A stretch of DNA of 33,548 nt from Puniceicoccales bacterium (lineage in GTDB: Bacteria > Verrucomicrobiota > Verrucomicrobiia > Opitutales > UBA953). A program made the translations under genes and the position numbers. Shown here piece by piece: positions 1-9,247 of the stretch (within the stretch, counting starts at the first letter, position 1; the number at the start of each line of letters is the position of its first letter). Where the stretch lies: the NCBI GenBank assembly GCA_031289285.1, contig JAITPT010000232.1:1-33548 (forward strand), written 5' to 3'. The notes under the pieces were generated by a model. It searched no databases and was not told where the DNA came from. It was given only the letters and a program-made list of their open reading frames with translations.

Positions 1-1570
1 AGATTTCATATCCAAGCCCTCCGAGCCGTTTGCGGATTTCTCCTTCGAGTTTGTGGGAATGTTTGAACATCTCGGAGAGTTCGCTGGTTAGGCGGGTCAT
101 TTTTTCGTCAAAAGGTTCGGCGTCGGCTTCTTGTTCTTCGATGCCGACGTAGCGACCGGGAGTTAAGATAAAATCTTGCTTTGCGATTTCGGCAGTAGCG
201 ACGGCGGCGCAATAGCCGTTTTTATTTTTGAGTGTTCCTTTTTGAAATGCGTTGAAGGTGGCGGCAATTTCGGCGAGGTCGGCGTCGGACATTTCGCGGT
301 TTTTGCGGTTAATCATTGTTCCCATTTTTCGGGCGTCTATAAACAGCGTTTTGCCTTTTTGTTTTTTATTGCGATTGAGAAACCACAGCGTCACAGGGAT
401 AGCAACCGTGTAAAATAGATTGCTTGGCATTGCGATAATGCCTTCTACGATGTCGTCTTCGACAATTTTTCGGCGGATTTCGCCTTCGCCGCCGCTTTGT
501 GAAGAGAGAGAACCGTTGGCGAGCACCATGCCGATTTTTCCATTCGGGGCGAGGTGGTAAATCATGTGTTGGAGCCACGCGAAGTTGGCGTTGCCGGAGG
601 GCGGCAGACCGTATTTCCAGCGCGGGTCATCGTTTAGGGAGCCGTCGTTCCAGTCAGAGAGATTGAAAGGCGGATTGGCGAGGATAAAGTCGGCCTTGAG
701 TTGCGGGTGCAAGTCGTTGTGGAAAGTGTCGGCATTGAAATTGCCGAGATTGGCTTCGATGCCGCGAATGGCGAGGTTCATCAACGCCATTTTGCGGGTG
801 GTGGGGTTGGCGTCTTGTCCGTAGATGGAGAGGTTGCCGATGTTTCCTGCGTGGTGGTTCACGAACTCCGCCGATTGCACAAACATTCCGCCGGAACCGC
901 AGCAGGGGTCATAGACGCGCCCGTTGTAGGGTTGCAACACTTCTACGAGTGTGCGCACGACACAGGCGGGTGTGTAAAACTCGCCAGCGCGTTTGCCCTC
1001 CTGCTCGGCGAACTTGGAGAGACAGTATTCGTAGGCGCGACCGAGGATGTCTTTGCTGTCGCCGTGCGCCGCCATTTGGATGTTGGTAAAAATGTCAACC
1101 ACGTCGCCGAGGCGGCGTTTGTCTAATTCTGCACGGGCGTAGGTCTTCGGCAAAATGTCTTTCAGGCGCGGGTTTTCCTTTTCGATGGTGCGCATGGCGT
1201 TGTCAATGACAGTGCCAATTTCTTCCTTGTGCGCGGCTTTGGCGATAACGCCCCAACGGGCGGAGGGCGGCACAAAGAAGACGTTTTTTTCGGTGTAGGC
1301 GTCCTTATCTTCGACATCGTCGGCGTCGGCTTTGAGTTCGTGGAAACGCTCCTCGAATTTGTCCGAGATGTATTTCAGGAAAATAAGCCCGAGGACGACG
1401 TGCTTGTATTCGGCGGCGTCCATGTTGCCGCGCAAGATGTCGGCGGCTTTCCAGATTTTTTCCTCGAAGCCGATGTCGGCGGTAGAGGAGGCGGCAGCGG
1501 AGAGGCGAGCGGTGCCGGTGGGGACGCGGCGCGGCGGCGGGCGGTGCGTGGTTGGCGGGCGGGCGGTCAT
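1..1570 (-). CDS. hsdM: Type I restriction-modification system DNA methyltransferase subunit HsdM (3' end off window)
   Basis: This is the modification subunit of a type I restriction-modification system. It transfers a methyl group from S-adenosylmethionine to adenine N6 at the site chosen by HsdS. The frame is open from the ATG at 1570 to the window edge (about 523 codons) with no stop, so the gene is partial here. The N-terminal HsdM signature begins near residue 35 (FEEKIWKAADILRGNMDAAE, then HVVLGLIFLKYISD). The SAM-binding motif I DPCCGSGG is at about residues 221-228. The catalytic motif NPPF, of the N6-adenine type, is at about 299-302, followed by SDWNDG. The first ~30 residues are an Arg/Pro-rich extension not typical of the family, but no other in-frame ATG precedes the conserved region. 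The hsdS and hsdR partners would be expected beyond position 1; neither is in the window. No Shine-Dalgarno sequence precedes the start. Identification is firm; the exact start is less so. Confidence 0.95.
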   Translation of the reverse strand, partial: MTARPPTTHRPPPRRVPTGTARLSAAASSTADIGFEEKIWKAADILRGNMDAAEYKHVVLGLIFLKYISDKFEERFHELKADADDVEDKDAYTEKNVFFVPPSARWGVIAKAAHKEEIGTVIDNAMRTIEKENPRLKDILPKTYARAELDKRRLGDVVDIFTNIQMAAHGDSKDILGRAYEYCLSKFAEQEGKRAGEFYTPACVVRTLVEVLQPYNGRVYDPCCGSGGMFVQSAEFVNHHAGNIGNLSIYGQDANPTTRKMALMNLAIRGIEANLGNFNADTFHNDLHPQLKADFILANPPFNLSDWNDGSLNDDPRWKYGLPPSGNANFAWLQHMIYHLAPNGKIGMVLANGSLSSQSGGEGEIRRKIVEDDIVEGIIAMPSNLFYTVAIPVTLWFLNRNKKQKGKTLFIDARKMGTMINRKNREMSDADLAEIAATFNAFQKGTLKNKNGYCAAVATAEIAKQDFILTPGRYVGIEEQEADAEPFDEKMTRLTSELSEMFKHSHKLEGEIRKRLGGLGYEI

Positions 1571-1659
1571 GGAGAACGGGCAATGATTTGATGAAGGCGC
1601 GGAGGGTGCGGGAGAGGAGGGATTTGGCAAGCGGTTTTTTCGGGGGGTCGTAGGATTAT

Positions 1660-1729
1660 CCTAAAAACGGCAGTTAATGCGGGCGGTTTTGCACAATCTT
1701 TTGGCCGTTTGCAGCTTGCTCTTTCCGCT
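1660..1729 (-). repeat. Truncated copy of the 87-bp palindromic element
   Basis: About 70 bp here match positions 25141-25209 closely: the arm with AAACGGCAGTTAATGCGGG, then GGTTTTGCACAATCTTTTG, then a diverged stretch ending in CCGCT. The opposite arm (AACTGCCGTTTTTAGG in the complete copy) is missing. Similarity stops at about 1729, just before the hairpin at 1733-1748. This is a dispersed repeat with one inverted arm lost. Its class (MITE-like or REP-like) is unknown. Confidence 0.8.
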
Positions 1730-1732
1730 CCA

Positions 1733-1748
1733 CGCACCGCAAGGTGCG
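1733..1748. repeat. Perfect 6-bp hairpin with tetraloop
   Basis: The sequence CGCACC-GCAA-GGTGCG forms a perfect stem of six pairs. It lies exactly between the end of the truncated palindromic element and the relic of an AAA-ATPase-like gene, so it may mark a recombination junction. There is no T-run on either side, so it does not look like a rho-independent terminator. Confidence 0.6.
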
Positions 1749-1756
1749 CGTCGGGA

Positions 1757-1839
1757 AAGCGCAGTCTTGTCAATGTAGGCATAGACTTCTTCGCGCAGTT
1801 CGCTAAATGTCCTGAAAACCAATAGGAAGTTTTTGCATG
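1757..1839 (-). pseudogene. Relic of an AAA-ATPase-like gene (PF09820-type N-terminus)
   Basis: Read from an ATG at 1839 on the minus strand, the sequence gives MQKLPIGFQD and then hits a TAG. Removing a single A (the insertion after the GAC codon) restores FSELREEVYAYIDKTAL. Together these make the typical N-terminus of the AAA-ATPase-like/PD-(D/E)XK family (pattern: KLPIG, then F..LRE..Y.YVDKT..). Only about 27 codons survive. After residue ~27 the sequence no longer resembles the family and runs into the hairpin and the repeat element. It is a non-functional fragment left after deletion, plus one frameshift. The match comes from recalled family consensus, not from a search. Confidence 0.6.
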
Positions 1840-1859
1840 GCGCGGAGCCGGAGGCTGGA

Positions 1860-4800
1860 TCAGAAGCGCCAGCGGAAGCCGACATTGAAGTTGTGATAGA
1901 CGGCACCAGCGAAACTTGTTTCATAACGGTAGCCGAGGAAAACAGACTTTGAGGCGTCAAAAGTATAAGTGATTGACGGCGCAATTTGAATCAACTCGTC
2001 GGGCAAACTTTTTGCAGAGACTTTGGTTTTTCCAGTGCCAAGAACCTCAAAACGCGAAGAGATTTCACTGTCACCATCCAAGATTTCAGAGGTGAAAGAA
2101 ATGTCGAGATTTAGCCTGAGACTGGAATCCATGTTGCCCCAGAAACCACGCCCGTTGCCGTCAGCAAGCCACATAATTCCTGTTCCTACTTTTGTGCGGA
2201 AAGAATCGAAGTCGTAACCATAAACCTTGAGGCGACTCGCCGAACCCGTCTCCGTGAAAGCATCAAAACCATAGTGATTGTATTCAAAATTGATGTAGGG
2301 ATTCAGGTTGAGTTTTTGCCAAACCGGATGATTCATCAGCGCAAAAGCTGTTCCAAATGAGAGAAATCCGCCAGCAGTCCAACCTTCTGGGCTGGCACGA
2401 TTTGCACCCGATTGTGCGCCTTCAACAATTCTTTTAGCGGCGTCGAGCGAGGTGAGGGTTGTTGGCACAGTGTTTCTACGGGCGTCGTAAGAGAGCCAGC
2501 CTGCGTTGACACCAGCATCAACAAAGAACCATTCTGTAAAGAAGTAGCTAAAATAAGCACCACCACGTGCCTCGTCCATTTTGATTTTTCCACCGTTGTC
2601 GTGAAGCGTTGCACTTCCATTTGTATAGTCCGCGACAACACCAAAAAGCGCACGGGGAGAAAGCTGCACATCTGCGCCAACAATACCACCAAATGTTTGA
2701 TACTTAAAAGTGGAGTCTTTTGTGCCACTACCGAGGTCGGCATAACTTCCGAGACCCGCAAGATAAAATTGCCACGATCTATTCGGGAAGAGGTCTTGCG
2801 AGGCTGCGAACTGCGTGTTGTCGTAGCGGCGTTGTTCGATGCGTCCGTGTAGTTGGTCAATCGTGGCAGAGGCGGCGGCGGCGGGCATGGCGGCGAGAGA
2901 GCCGTAGCCGAGCGGAGAGAGATTGTTGACGATGGCAGTGAGGTCTTTGGCGACAGCGGTGTTTAAGTGGGCACCGAGTTCATAGACCGCTTTTTGCGCC
3001 TGCCATTCGGCGACATCCGCCAAGTATTTTTGGCGTGTGGCATAGTCTTGATTAACACCGGAGTTGTCGGGTTTTTCAAAGTCGCCGTATGGAATATCTG
3101 TCGCAATGAAATCAAGGTTTCTGATGAAAGAGCCGAGACCTTTGTGTGGCGTGTAACCGGGCACTTTTGCGAGTTCCCATTGGGTGACAAAAATTGTTGC
3201 GGCGGCGTTAGGATTTTGGGCGAGGATTTCTTCGCGAATTGCTTTTTCGTAAGCAGTTCCTTTTGCGAAGTCTCCTGCGACGAGAATGTAGTTAAGGTTG
3301 TTTGCTTTCGCGACATCGTCGGACACGAGATAGGTGTCTTCGCCAATCTGCACGTCGCTATTTAGCGAGTCGTTGGGATTAAGGCGTTCGAGGAAGACGT
3401 ATTTTTGCCCGCGTGCGGGGATTGCACTTCCGCCCGCGCCATCTTGACGCAAATTGATTTCGATACGACCGTTGAGCGAAGCGGAGCCGCCGTAAAGCAC
3501 CTTATCCCAGATGAAGTTTGCGCCTGCGTCTTTACCGATTTCGATTTTGAGCACGGAGTCGCGCTGTAAGTCTAAATTACCTGCGACAGTGACGGTTCCG
3601 ATATTGCTGGCGGAAGTTCCCGGAGCGAGTGCTGCGCCAGATTGGAAAATGAGATTTGCGGAGTTTCCGGCGGCGCGATTTCCGAGAGTGAAGCTGCCCT
3701 GAATTGCTCCTGCGGCGACGGTGTAAGTGCCGGAGTAATTGGGTTGATTTTCGAGAGTCAGCGAGGAAACATCTTCTTTGAGAACGGGGATGTCTCCGCG
3801 CAGAAGATTTTCGACGAGAGTGGGTTGCGCGGCTTGTGCGGCCTCGTATGGCACCGCGAGGACGATGCGCCCGTCGCCGTAGGATTGCAAAGACTCGACT
3901 CTTGCGAGGTGTGAGTAATCTGTGACGCGGAGTATGCCGGATTCGACGCCGAGAACGCGCACGATGAAGTCGCCACCGGAGAGGAATTGCAGGCGGTCTG
4001 TATTAAGCGTGGCGGTGCCTGTTTTGACAATGTTGCCGGAGTAGTATCTATTTTCTGCCGAGGTGGCGGCAGTGTTTTCTACGCCGTAGAGTGGCCCTCT
4101 ATAATAGGACTTCGCTTCTTCGGTGTCGCGCACATTTATATAGAGCGTGGAGACTTTCCCGTCTTTACTATCTTGGAAACGGATGGCCTTTGTATTCGCG
4201 ATGCCGACCTCAATGGAGCCGCCTTCGAGTGTGATAGTTCCCTCGAAACCTTCTGACGCGCCGGAGACGCCGAGATTTCCTGCGCCGTCGGAACCCTTAT
4301 AGCGCAAGATGCCGTCGCCCTTTATATAGATGTCTGCCTTGCCGATAAAAGAGCCGGAGAAACTGCTATCTTTGGACTGGGTAATATAGAAAGCGTCGCG
4401 CTGAACACCGAAGCTAAGAGCGGAGGTGCTATCGCTGGCGATACCGCCGGGAAGTTCGTTGATGGGGCCGACATCGAGAATGGCACCGTTCTGAAGATAA
4501 GTGACGCCCTTGTGGTCGGGGACGGTGTTAAAGACGAGCGAGTTGCGCACGTCATTGGCGAGGCCGAACTCGCGTTGTTGGCCGTCCACGATAAGGTCTC
4601 CGCCGCCGACGACGAGATTTGAGTAGAGGATTTCGGAGGCTTGGAGATTGACTTGGAGTTGTGCGCCAGCCCAGACATCTACTCGCGGCAAAAGATTGTC
4701 GTTGCGTGCGGTGTCCACGATGAGTCGTCCCTGTTCTACAATGACCTCATTTTTGAGTGCGTCGGTAGGCTGCGAGGCGTCCCATGCGAGCTTAACAGTT

Positions 4801-7800
4801 CCCGTGCCGTATTTGATAACTTTGCCTACGCCGTCAATACGTTCGGAGAAAACTTCTGGGTTTGCGTTCGGGTCGTCGGTGCGCAAATCGTTATCGGAGA
4901 AAATGCGTAGCGTTCCCTTTGACTGGACATCAATGGGGCGGTCGGAAAGGGCGTAAATAGTGGCGTCGAGCACACCTTCGGAGACGACAAACGCGCCGAC
5001 GAAATCGCCCTCATTGCTCCCGCGCAAGATGAGCGTTCCCGGGCCGGCCTTGTTGATTTTTCCGTTGCCTGAAATCGTTCCTTGGTAGGTCTTTACTTGT
5101 CCGGCGGCGGTCTTAAAAGTCAAATCTGCCTCGTCGGCGATAAGTTTTGAGCCGGGTTCGCCGGAGAGGTTGGAGAAAATCTGGCTATAACCGTTTAGGC
5201 GCACTGTGGCGTTTTGGGAGATTTCGAGAACATTGCTTTGTGCGAAAGCGTTTTTGACTTCGATAGAAAGCTCGCCTGCTTTGACATAAATAGAGCCGGT
5301 GAAGTCTTCCTGAGCGTGTGTGACAGCGAGCAGGCCCGGGCCAGCTTTTGAGATGTCGCCTGCGCCCACGAGATTTCCGCCGATGGCGGCGACTGTTTGC
5401 ACATCAATAGGAATATCGAACGTGAGCACTGCGCCAGCGGCGACGCTGTAGCTACTGATATTGGAGGGGACATTTGCGCGGGTTTTGCCGTCGGCGGTGA
5501 GTGCCTTTCCTGCGAAAATTAACTCTCCGGCGAGCACGGTTGTCGTGCCGGAATAATCGAGCCTGTGCGCGACATTGCCGCCCGTCTGGGAGGGGTCAAG
5601 TTCGCCGTAAAGAGTGAGTTTTCCTGCGCCGTCTTTGCCGACATTTCCGTAAGCGCCTTGGGAGTCGGAGTGCTCGCTGTAGCGGTCGGTGATGCTGCTG
5701 TAGAAAACGACATCGCCAGCGGTGTCGGGTATTTCAAAAACGACCGTTCCGGGGGAAGTTGCGAAGACATATTGACCGCCGCCGAAGTAGTCGAGCGGGT
5801 CGGTGTCGGAATAGACGATGTTGCCGAGGACAAAGTTGCCGAGGTTCTGGTGGACGGGCATGTAGAGCGCGCCCTCCTTGACGTAGGTTGTTCCTGTGAA
5901 CGAGTAAGAAGGCACGGCGTCGGCTGCGGCTTTTCCTGCTGGCAGCGAGGCGCTGCGTCCGTCCCAAATGGTTCTTTCACCTGTCACGGTGTTTATAAAG
6001 AATGCGTAAGGGATGCGCATCGGCCCTTGCCCAACCTTTGCGATGTTGCCGTCGTCGCCTGCTTTTGTGGGGTCTGGGTTGCCGCGAATGGGCGTGAGGA
6101 GGAGTGGGAACGGGTCGGCGGCGGTTCCGAGGTAGCTATCCTTTGTTGTGTCGGCGGGGTCTTGAGTTTCTTGGGGGACGATTGTTGAGCCGACGCGGAA
6201 CTCGATAAGAGCGGGGCGGCCTTCGGGCGGTGCGTCCACGAGTGCCCAGTTGGCGTCAAAAACTTTGCCGTGATAATTTGAGACATTGATTTCTCTTGCG
6301 ACGGGGAAGCTATCTGGGCGCATCCGCAGAACGCCCTCTGCGACGTTGACGGTTCCTGTGAAATCGGGGCTTGTGCCGGAGAAGGAAATGCGCTGGTCGC
6401 CGACTTTTTCGATGATACCGGAGCCGATGATTTCTCCGGCGTAGGAGAGTGCGTCGGCGTTGGAGAGACCGCGCCCAGAGTCGGCGTCAACGCCAGCCAT
6501 TTTGCCGAGTGTTTCTTTGAGGTAGTAGATTGAGGCGCCTTTTGAGAAGTCGCTCATCTCGGGATTTGCGGCGAGGCGCACCTCGTCGCCGGTGCGGGTG
6601 GTGTTGAAGAAGTAAGCGGCTTGGGCAGTCGGCACGCGGTTGGGTGCGCTGAGAAGCTCTTGGCTTAGCGCGAGAGTGTGTGAGGTGTCGGTGCCGAGGG
6701 TGAGCGTGGCGTCGCCCATTGTGATTTTAGAACCTTGCTCGCCGAAAAGTGCGCCGAACTTTTGTGGGAGGTAAGTGTGGGAGACGACGCCGTCTTCCGT
6801 GACGTTTTCGAGGATGTTCCCTTGTGTGTCGAGTGCGAGACTGAGGACGCTTGCGCCCTTGTAGAGAATGAGGCCGGAACTGTTTTTGGCGGTGCCGGTG
6901 AGCGTCTGTCCGGGGGTCTGGCCGTTGGGGTAATCGAGCGAGTTGCCGAGGACGAGGGTGGCGGTCGGGTTGGGCTGCTCGGCGGTTGGCGCGGCGAGCG
7001 GTTTGAGAATGGTCGCGCCGAAGTAAGTGTTCCACTCGGCGAGAGTCATCTGCGTCGAAGTGAGGACGATAACGCTGCCGACGCCGGTGATGCGCCCTGC
7101 GTAGATTGTCGGATTATACTGGCGCAGGGTGACGGTGCCGCGCCCCAAATCGAGGCGTGTGAGCGTGTCACCGGAGAAGTTGTTGAGGCGCTGGTCGGTG
7201 TCGGCGAAGGAGAGTGTGGTCTCGCGGTTGGCGGCGCCGCCGCCCATCAACCCTTGGCGCAAAGTGACGGAGCTGGCGTTGATGAGCGCGTCGTTGGGTG
7301 CTCTGGGGTCGCCGTCGCGAGCGGCGAGTAGAACGGTGACGCCGTTTGCGACGACGAAGGAGCCGTAGAAATTTGGCTGAGCGACGGACATCTGCATAAC
7401 GCCTGCCAAGTCGGGTGAACCGACTGCCAAGTTGCCGAACTGATTTGCCCCGCTGTCGTTGGTGGTGACGAGGAGCAGGCCGCCCGTGTCTCCCGTGAGC
7501 GTAGCGAGCAAGGTGCCGGAATTATTTTGCACGATGGTTAGTGAGCCAGCGTTGCCGATGTTGACGGTTCCCTTGCCGAGTGACTGCACGTTTGAGCCGA
7601 CGTGCCCCTCTTGGACGTCGAGAAGCCCCTTGAAGTTTTCGGGGTCGGAGTTGCCGGTGAAGAAGAGAGAGCCGGTTCCTATTTTTCGGAAGACGCTTCC
7701 CGTCTCTCCGATGATGTCTCCCGTGTAGTGTCCGTCGTGCCCCTGTTCCTGATTAACGGTGAGTGTGCTATCAACAATCATTCCCGTGCCGAGGTAATCG

Positions 7801-9179
7801 AGCGTGGAGAGATAGACGGCGGTGCCGGAGCCAGTGCCGATGGAGGCGAACAGCTCATCGGGCGAGCCTGCGAAGTTACAGTAGTTTTGGAAATTGCGGA
7901 TTGTCTGGTTGGTCTCGACGACGAGGACGGTTGCGTAATTTGTGTAGCTGACGCCGCTGGCGGCGGTCTGGTCAACGGAGCCGAGCACCATCGCTGCTGC
8001 GTCGCTTCTACCTGCGGGCGAGACCTCGGCGTAGGTGAGCGTCGGCGGCATATACACCTCGTAGAGGTCCACGCCGCCTGGGAGGGCGTTGCCTTGGTAA
8101 GTGCCCTGCGTGGCCTGCGGGCCTGCGAGTGTGACGGTCTGTGCGGTCTTGAGTGCGCCGCCGCCAGCGGAGGCGAGCTTGCTGACGCCGCCATTGAGGA
8201 TGACGACGCCCTCGAAGTCGCCGTCGTTTTTGACTTTGAAAGTTCCCATCCCCGTTTTGACGAACCAGCCGGAGCCGCGCAGGAAGCCGATGCCGCCCTC
8301 GTTGAAGGTGCCATTTGCGCCGTCGGGAGTGCCGTCGTAGGTTTCGTCTATGTGGACGACGATGCGGTAGGTGTCATCGAGGCCCGTCTGGAGTTCGGTG
8401 TTGTTGCCACGGGACTCGATGTTTTTGGCGATGTTGTAACGGAGGTTTGAATTGGGGACTTGGTAGGCGTCAACAATTGCGTCTTGGGGCAGATTGGCAG
8501 GGGTGTTTTGGAAAGAGATGGCGGCGGCGTCGGAGAGGACGTAACGCTGAACGCCGACGACGGAAGGCTCGTTTTCGTAATTAAGGCCGGAAGCCCAGAC
8601 CCACTGGTTGAGGTAGCCGGAGACGCGCAGCACGGCGTCGTCTTTGATTTCGACGGTGCCGGAGAAAGCTCCGTAGGTGTAGTTCTCGTTGGATTGAGTG
8701 CGCGTTGCCTCGCGGTTGAGCGTCGTGGTGTCGGTGATGATTGAGGGGAGCGGGTGGTCGGTGCTGTTAAAGACGGTGCTAAAAAAGTTACCAGCCAGCT
8801 CGCTTCGCCAGCCGCGATATTCGATGTAAGATTTGCCGACGATTGAGATGACGCCGAGTTTGTCTGGCTCGGTGTAGATGGTGCGGAATGGCAGGATGAC
8901 GTCGGGGCTGGCGGCGGAGAGCCAGCGCGAATAGGTGGTGACGGCCTCCTTGGTGTCTATGATGAGATGCACGGGGTTGCCGCCGTTGTTCGCGTCACTG
9001 GTGTTATATCTTATCGCGTAGTCGGAGTGGCCGTCGAACGCAGTGAGCGTGCTGTCCACATCGTAGATGACGTTGGTTGCGGCGCTGGCGGCACCCGCCG
9101 AGGCGAGAGTTGCGGCGGCGGCGAGTAGGGCTTTTGCCTTGGCGCGGCGCGTTAGGGGGAGAGAGGGACTTGTTTTCAT
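1860..9179 (-). CDS. Giant autotransporter with beta-strand repeats and C-terminal outer-membrane barrel (paralogue 1)
   Basis: This is a predicted type V secretion protein of 2439 aa, displayed on or released from the cell surface. A Sec signal peptide is visible at residues 1-36 (two Arg and two Lys, then an Ala/Leu core, cleavage near AASA). The passenger is built of autotransporter-associated beta-strand repeats (PF12951 type, pattern G.G.L.K.G.G.L.L.G...F.G...V..G.L). Clear examples lie near residues 920-953, 1278-1305 and 1378-1406. A closing segment with ALAPGTSASNIGTVTV is near residue 1855. The beta-barrel (PF03797 type) spans about residues 2135-2439 and ends in FRWRF; a terminal Phe is usual for outer-membrane insertion. 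The ATG at 9179 is preferred over a TTG two codons upstream because it begins the signal peptide. The gene lies 68 bp downstream of its larger paralogue with no terminator between, so the two are probably cotranscribed. The barrel-coding part looks more AT-rich than that of the paralogue. Ligand unknown. Confidence 0.93.
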   Translation of the reverse strand: MKTSPSLPLTRRAKAKALLAAAATLASAGAASAATNVIYDVDSTLTAFDGHSDYAIRYNTSDANNGGNPVHLIIDTKEAVTTYSRWLSAASPDVILPFRTIYTEPDKLGVISIVGKSYIEYRGWRSELAGNFFSTVFNSTDHPLPSIITDTTTLNREATRTQSNENYTYGAFSGTVEIKDDAVLRVSGYLNQWVWASGLNYENEPSVVGVQRYVLSDAAAISFQNTPANLPQDAIVDAYQVPNSNLRYNIAKNIESRGNNTELQTGLDDTYRIVVHIDETYDGTPDGANGTFNEGGIGFLRGSGWFVKTGMGTFKVKNDGDFEGVVILNGGVSKLASAGGGALKTAQTVTLAGPQATQGTYQGNALPGGVDLYEVYMPPTLTYAEVSPAGRSDAAAMVLGSVDQTAASGVSYTNYATVLVVETNQTIRNFQNYCNFAGSPDELFASIGTGSGTAVYLSTLDYLGTGMIVDSTLTVNQEQGHDGHYTGDIIGETGSVFRKIGTGSLFFTGNSDPENFKGLLDVQEGHVGSNVQSLGKGTVNIGNAGSLTIVQNNSGTLLATLTGDTGGLLLVTTNDSGANQFGNLAVGSPDLAGVMQMSVAQPNFYGSFVVANGVTVLLAARDGDPRAPNDALINASSVTLRQGLMGGGAANRETTLSFADTDQRLNNFSGDTLTRLDLGRGTVTLRQYNPTIYAGRITGVGSVIVLTSTQMTLAEWNTYFGATILKPLAAPTAEQPNPTATLVLGNSLDYPNGQTPGQTLTGTAKNSSGLILYKGASVLSLALDTQGNILENVTEDGVVSHTYLPQKFGALFGEQGSKITMGDATLTLGTDTSHTLALSQELLSAPNRVPTAQAAYFFNTTRTGDEVRLAANPEMSDFSKGASIYYLKETLGKMAGVDADSGRGLSNADALSYAGEIIGSGIIEKVGDQRISFSGTSPDFTGTVNVAEGVLRMRPDSFPVAREINVSNYHGKVFDANWALVDAPPEGRPALIEFRVGSTIVPQETQDPADTTKDSYLGTAADPFPLLLTPIRGNPDPTKAGDDGNIAKVGQGPMRIPYAFFINTVTGERTIWDGRSASLPAGKAAADAVPSYSFTGTTYVKEGALYMPVHQNLGNFVLGNIVYSDTDPLDYFGGGQYVFATSPGTVVFEIPDTAGDVVFYSSITDRYSEHSDSQGAYGNVGKDGAGKLTLYGELDPSQTGGNVAHRLDYSGTTTVLAGELIFAGKALTADGKTRANVPSNISSYSVAAGAVLTFDIPIDVQTVAAIGGNLVGAGDISKAGPGLLAVTHAQEDFTGSIYVKAGELSIEVKNAFAQSNVLEISQNATVRLNGYSQIFSNLSGEPGSKLIADEADLTFKTAAGQVKTYQGTISGNGKINKAGPGTLILRGSNEGDFVGAFVVSEGVLDATIYALSDRPIDVQSKGTLRIFSDNDLRTDDPNANPEVFSERIDGVGKVIKYGTGTVKLAWDASQPTDALKNEVIVEQGRLIVDTARNDNLLPRVDVWAGAQLQVNLQASEILYSNLVVGGGDLIVDGQQREFGLANDVRNSLVFNTVPDHKGVTYLQNGAILDVGPINELPGGIASDSTSALSFGVQRDAFYITQSKDSSFSGSFIGKADIYIKGDGILRYKGSDGAGNLGVSGASEGFEGTITLEGGSIEVGIANTKAIRFQDSKDGKVSTLYINVRDTEEAKSYYRGPLYGVENTAATSAENRYYSGNIVKTGTATLNTDRLQFLSGGDFIVRVLGVESGILRVTDYSHLARVESLQSYGDGRIVLAVPYEAAQAAQPTLVENLLRGDIPVLKEDVSSLTLENQPNYSGTYTVAAGAIQGSFTLGNRAAGNSANLIFQSGAALAPGTSASNIGTVTVAGNLDLQRDSVLKIEIGKDAGANFIWDKVLYGGSASLNGRIEINLRQDGAGGSAIPARGQKYVFLERLNPNDSLNSDVQIGEDTYLVSDDVAKANNLNYILVAGDFAKGTAYEKAIREEILAQNPNAAATIFVTQWELAKVPGYTPHKGLGSFIRNLDFIATDIPYGDFEKPDNSGVNQDYATRQKYLADVAEWQAQKAVYELGAHLNTAVAKDLTAIVNNLSPLGYGSLAAMPAAAASATIDQLHGRIEQRRYDNTQFAASQDLFPNRSWQFYLAGLGSYADLGSGTKDSTFKYQTFGGIVGADVQLSPRALFGVVADYTNGSATLHDNGGKIKMDEARGGAYFSYFFTEWFFVDAGVNAGWLSYDARRNTVPTTLTSLDAAKRIVEGAQSGANRASPEGWTAGGFLSFGTAFALMNHPVWQKLNLNPYINFEYNHYGFDAFTETGSASRLKVYGYDFDSFRTKVGTGIMWLADGNGRGFWGNMDSSLRLNLDISFTSEILDGDSEISSRFEVLGTGKTKVSAKSLPDELIQIAPSITYTFDASKSVFLGYRYETSFAGAVYHNFNVGFRWRF

Positions 9180-9247
9180 TGGCAAGCGGTGTTCGGCGGT
9201 GATTGTTTTTTTGTGGGAGTGAAAAGTGTTTCGGGAGGCGCGGCGAT

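Larger units (their letters stand above)
1571..1859. other. Gene-free scar between hsdM and the first autotransporter
   Basis: This 289-bp stretch has no intact gene. From left to right it holds a pyrimidine-rich hsdM leader (minus strand), a small palindrome at 1651-1663 (TAGGAT/ATCCTA around one base), the truncated repeat element at 1660-1729, a perfect 6-bp stem with a GCAA loop at 1733-1748, and a frameshifted gene relic at 1757-1839. No convincing terminator with a T-tract follows the autotransporter stop codon. The hsdM promoter is not recognisable. Confidence 0.7.

Noticed and set aside
1571..1650. Possible coding remnant KSLLSRTLRAFIKSLPVLHD upstream of hsdM
   Set aside because: It is a short frame overlapping the hsdM start in another register. 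It looks protein-like, but I cannot link it to any family and it has no start of its own.
2336..2860. Minus-strand frame of 174 codons inside the barrel-coding part of the smaller autotransporter
   Set aside because: It lies on the same strand but in a shifted frame. The barrel reading (LEQRRYD, then the terminal FRWRF) is clearly the real one.
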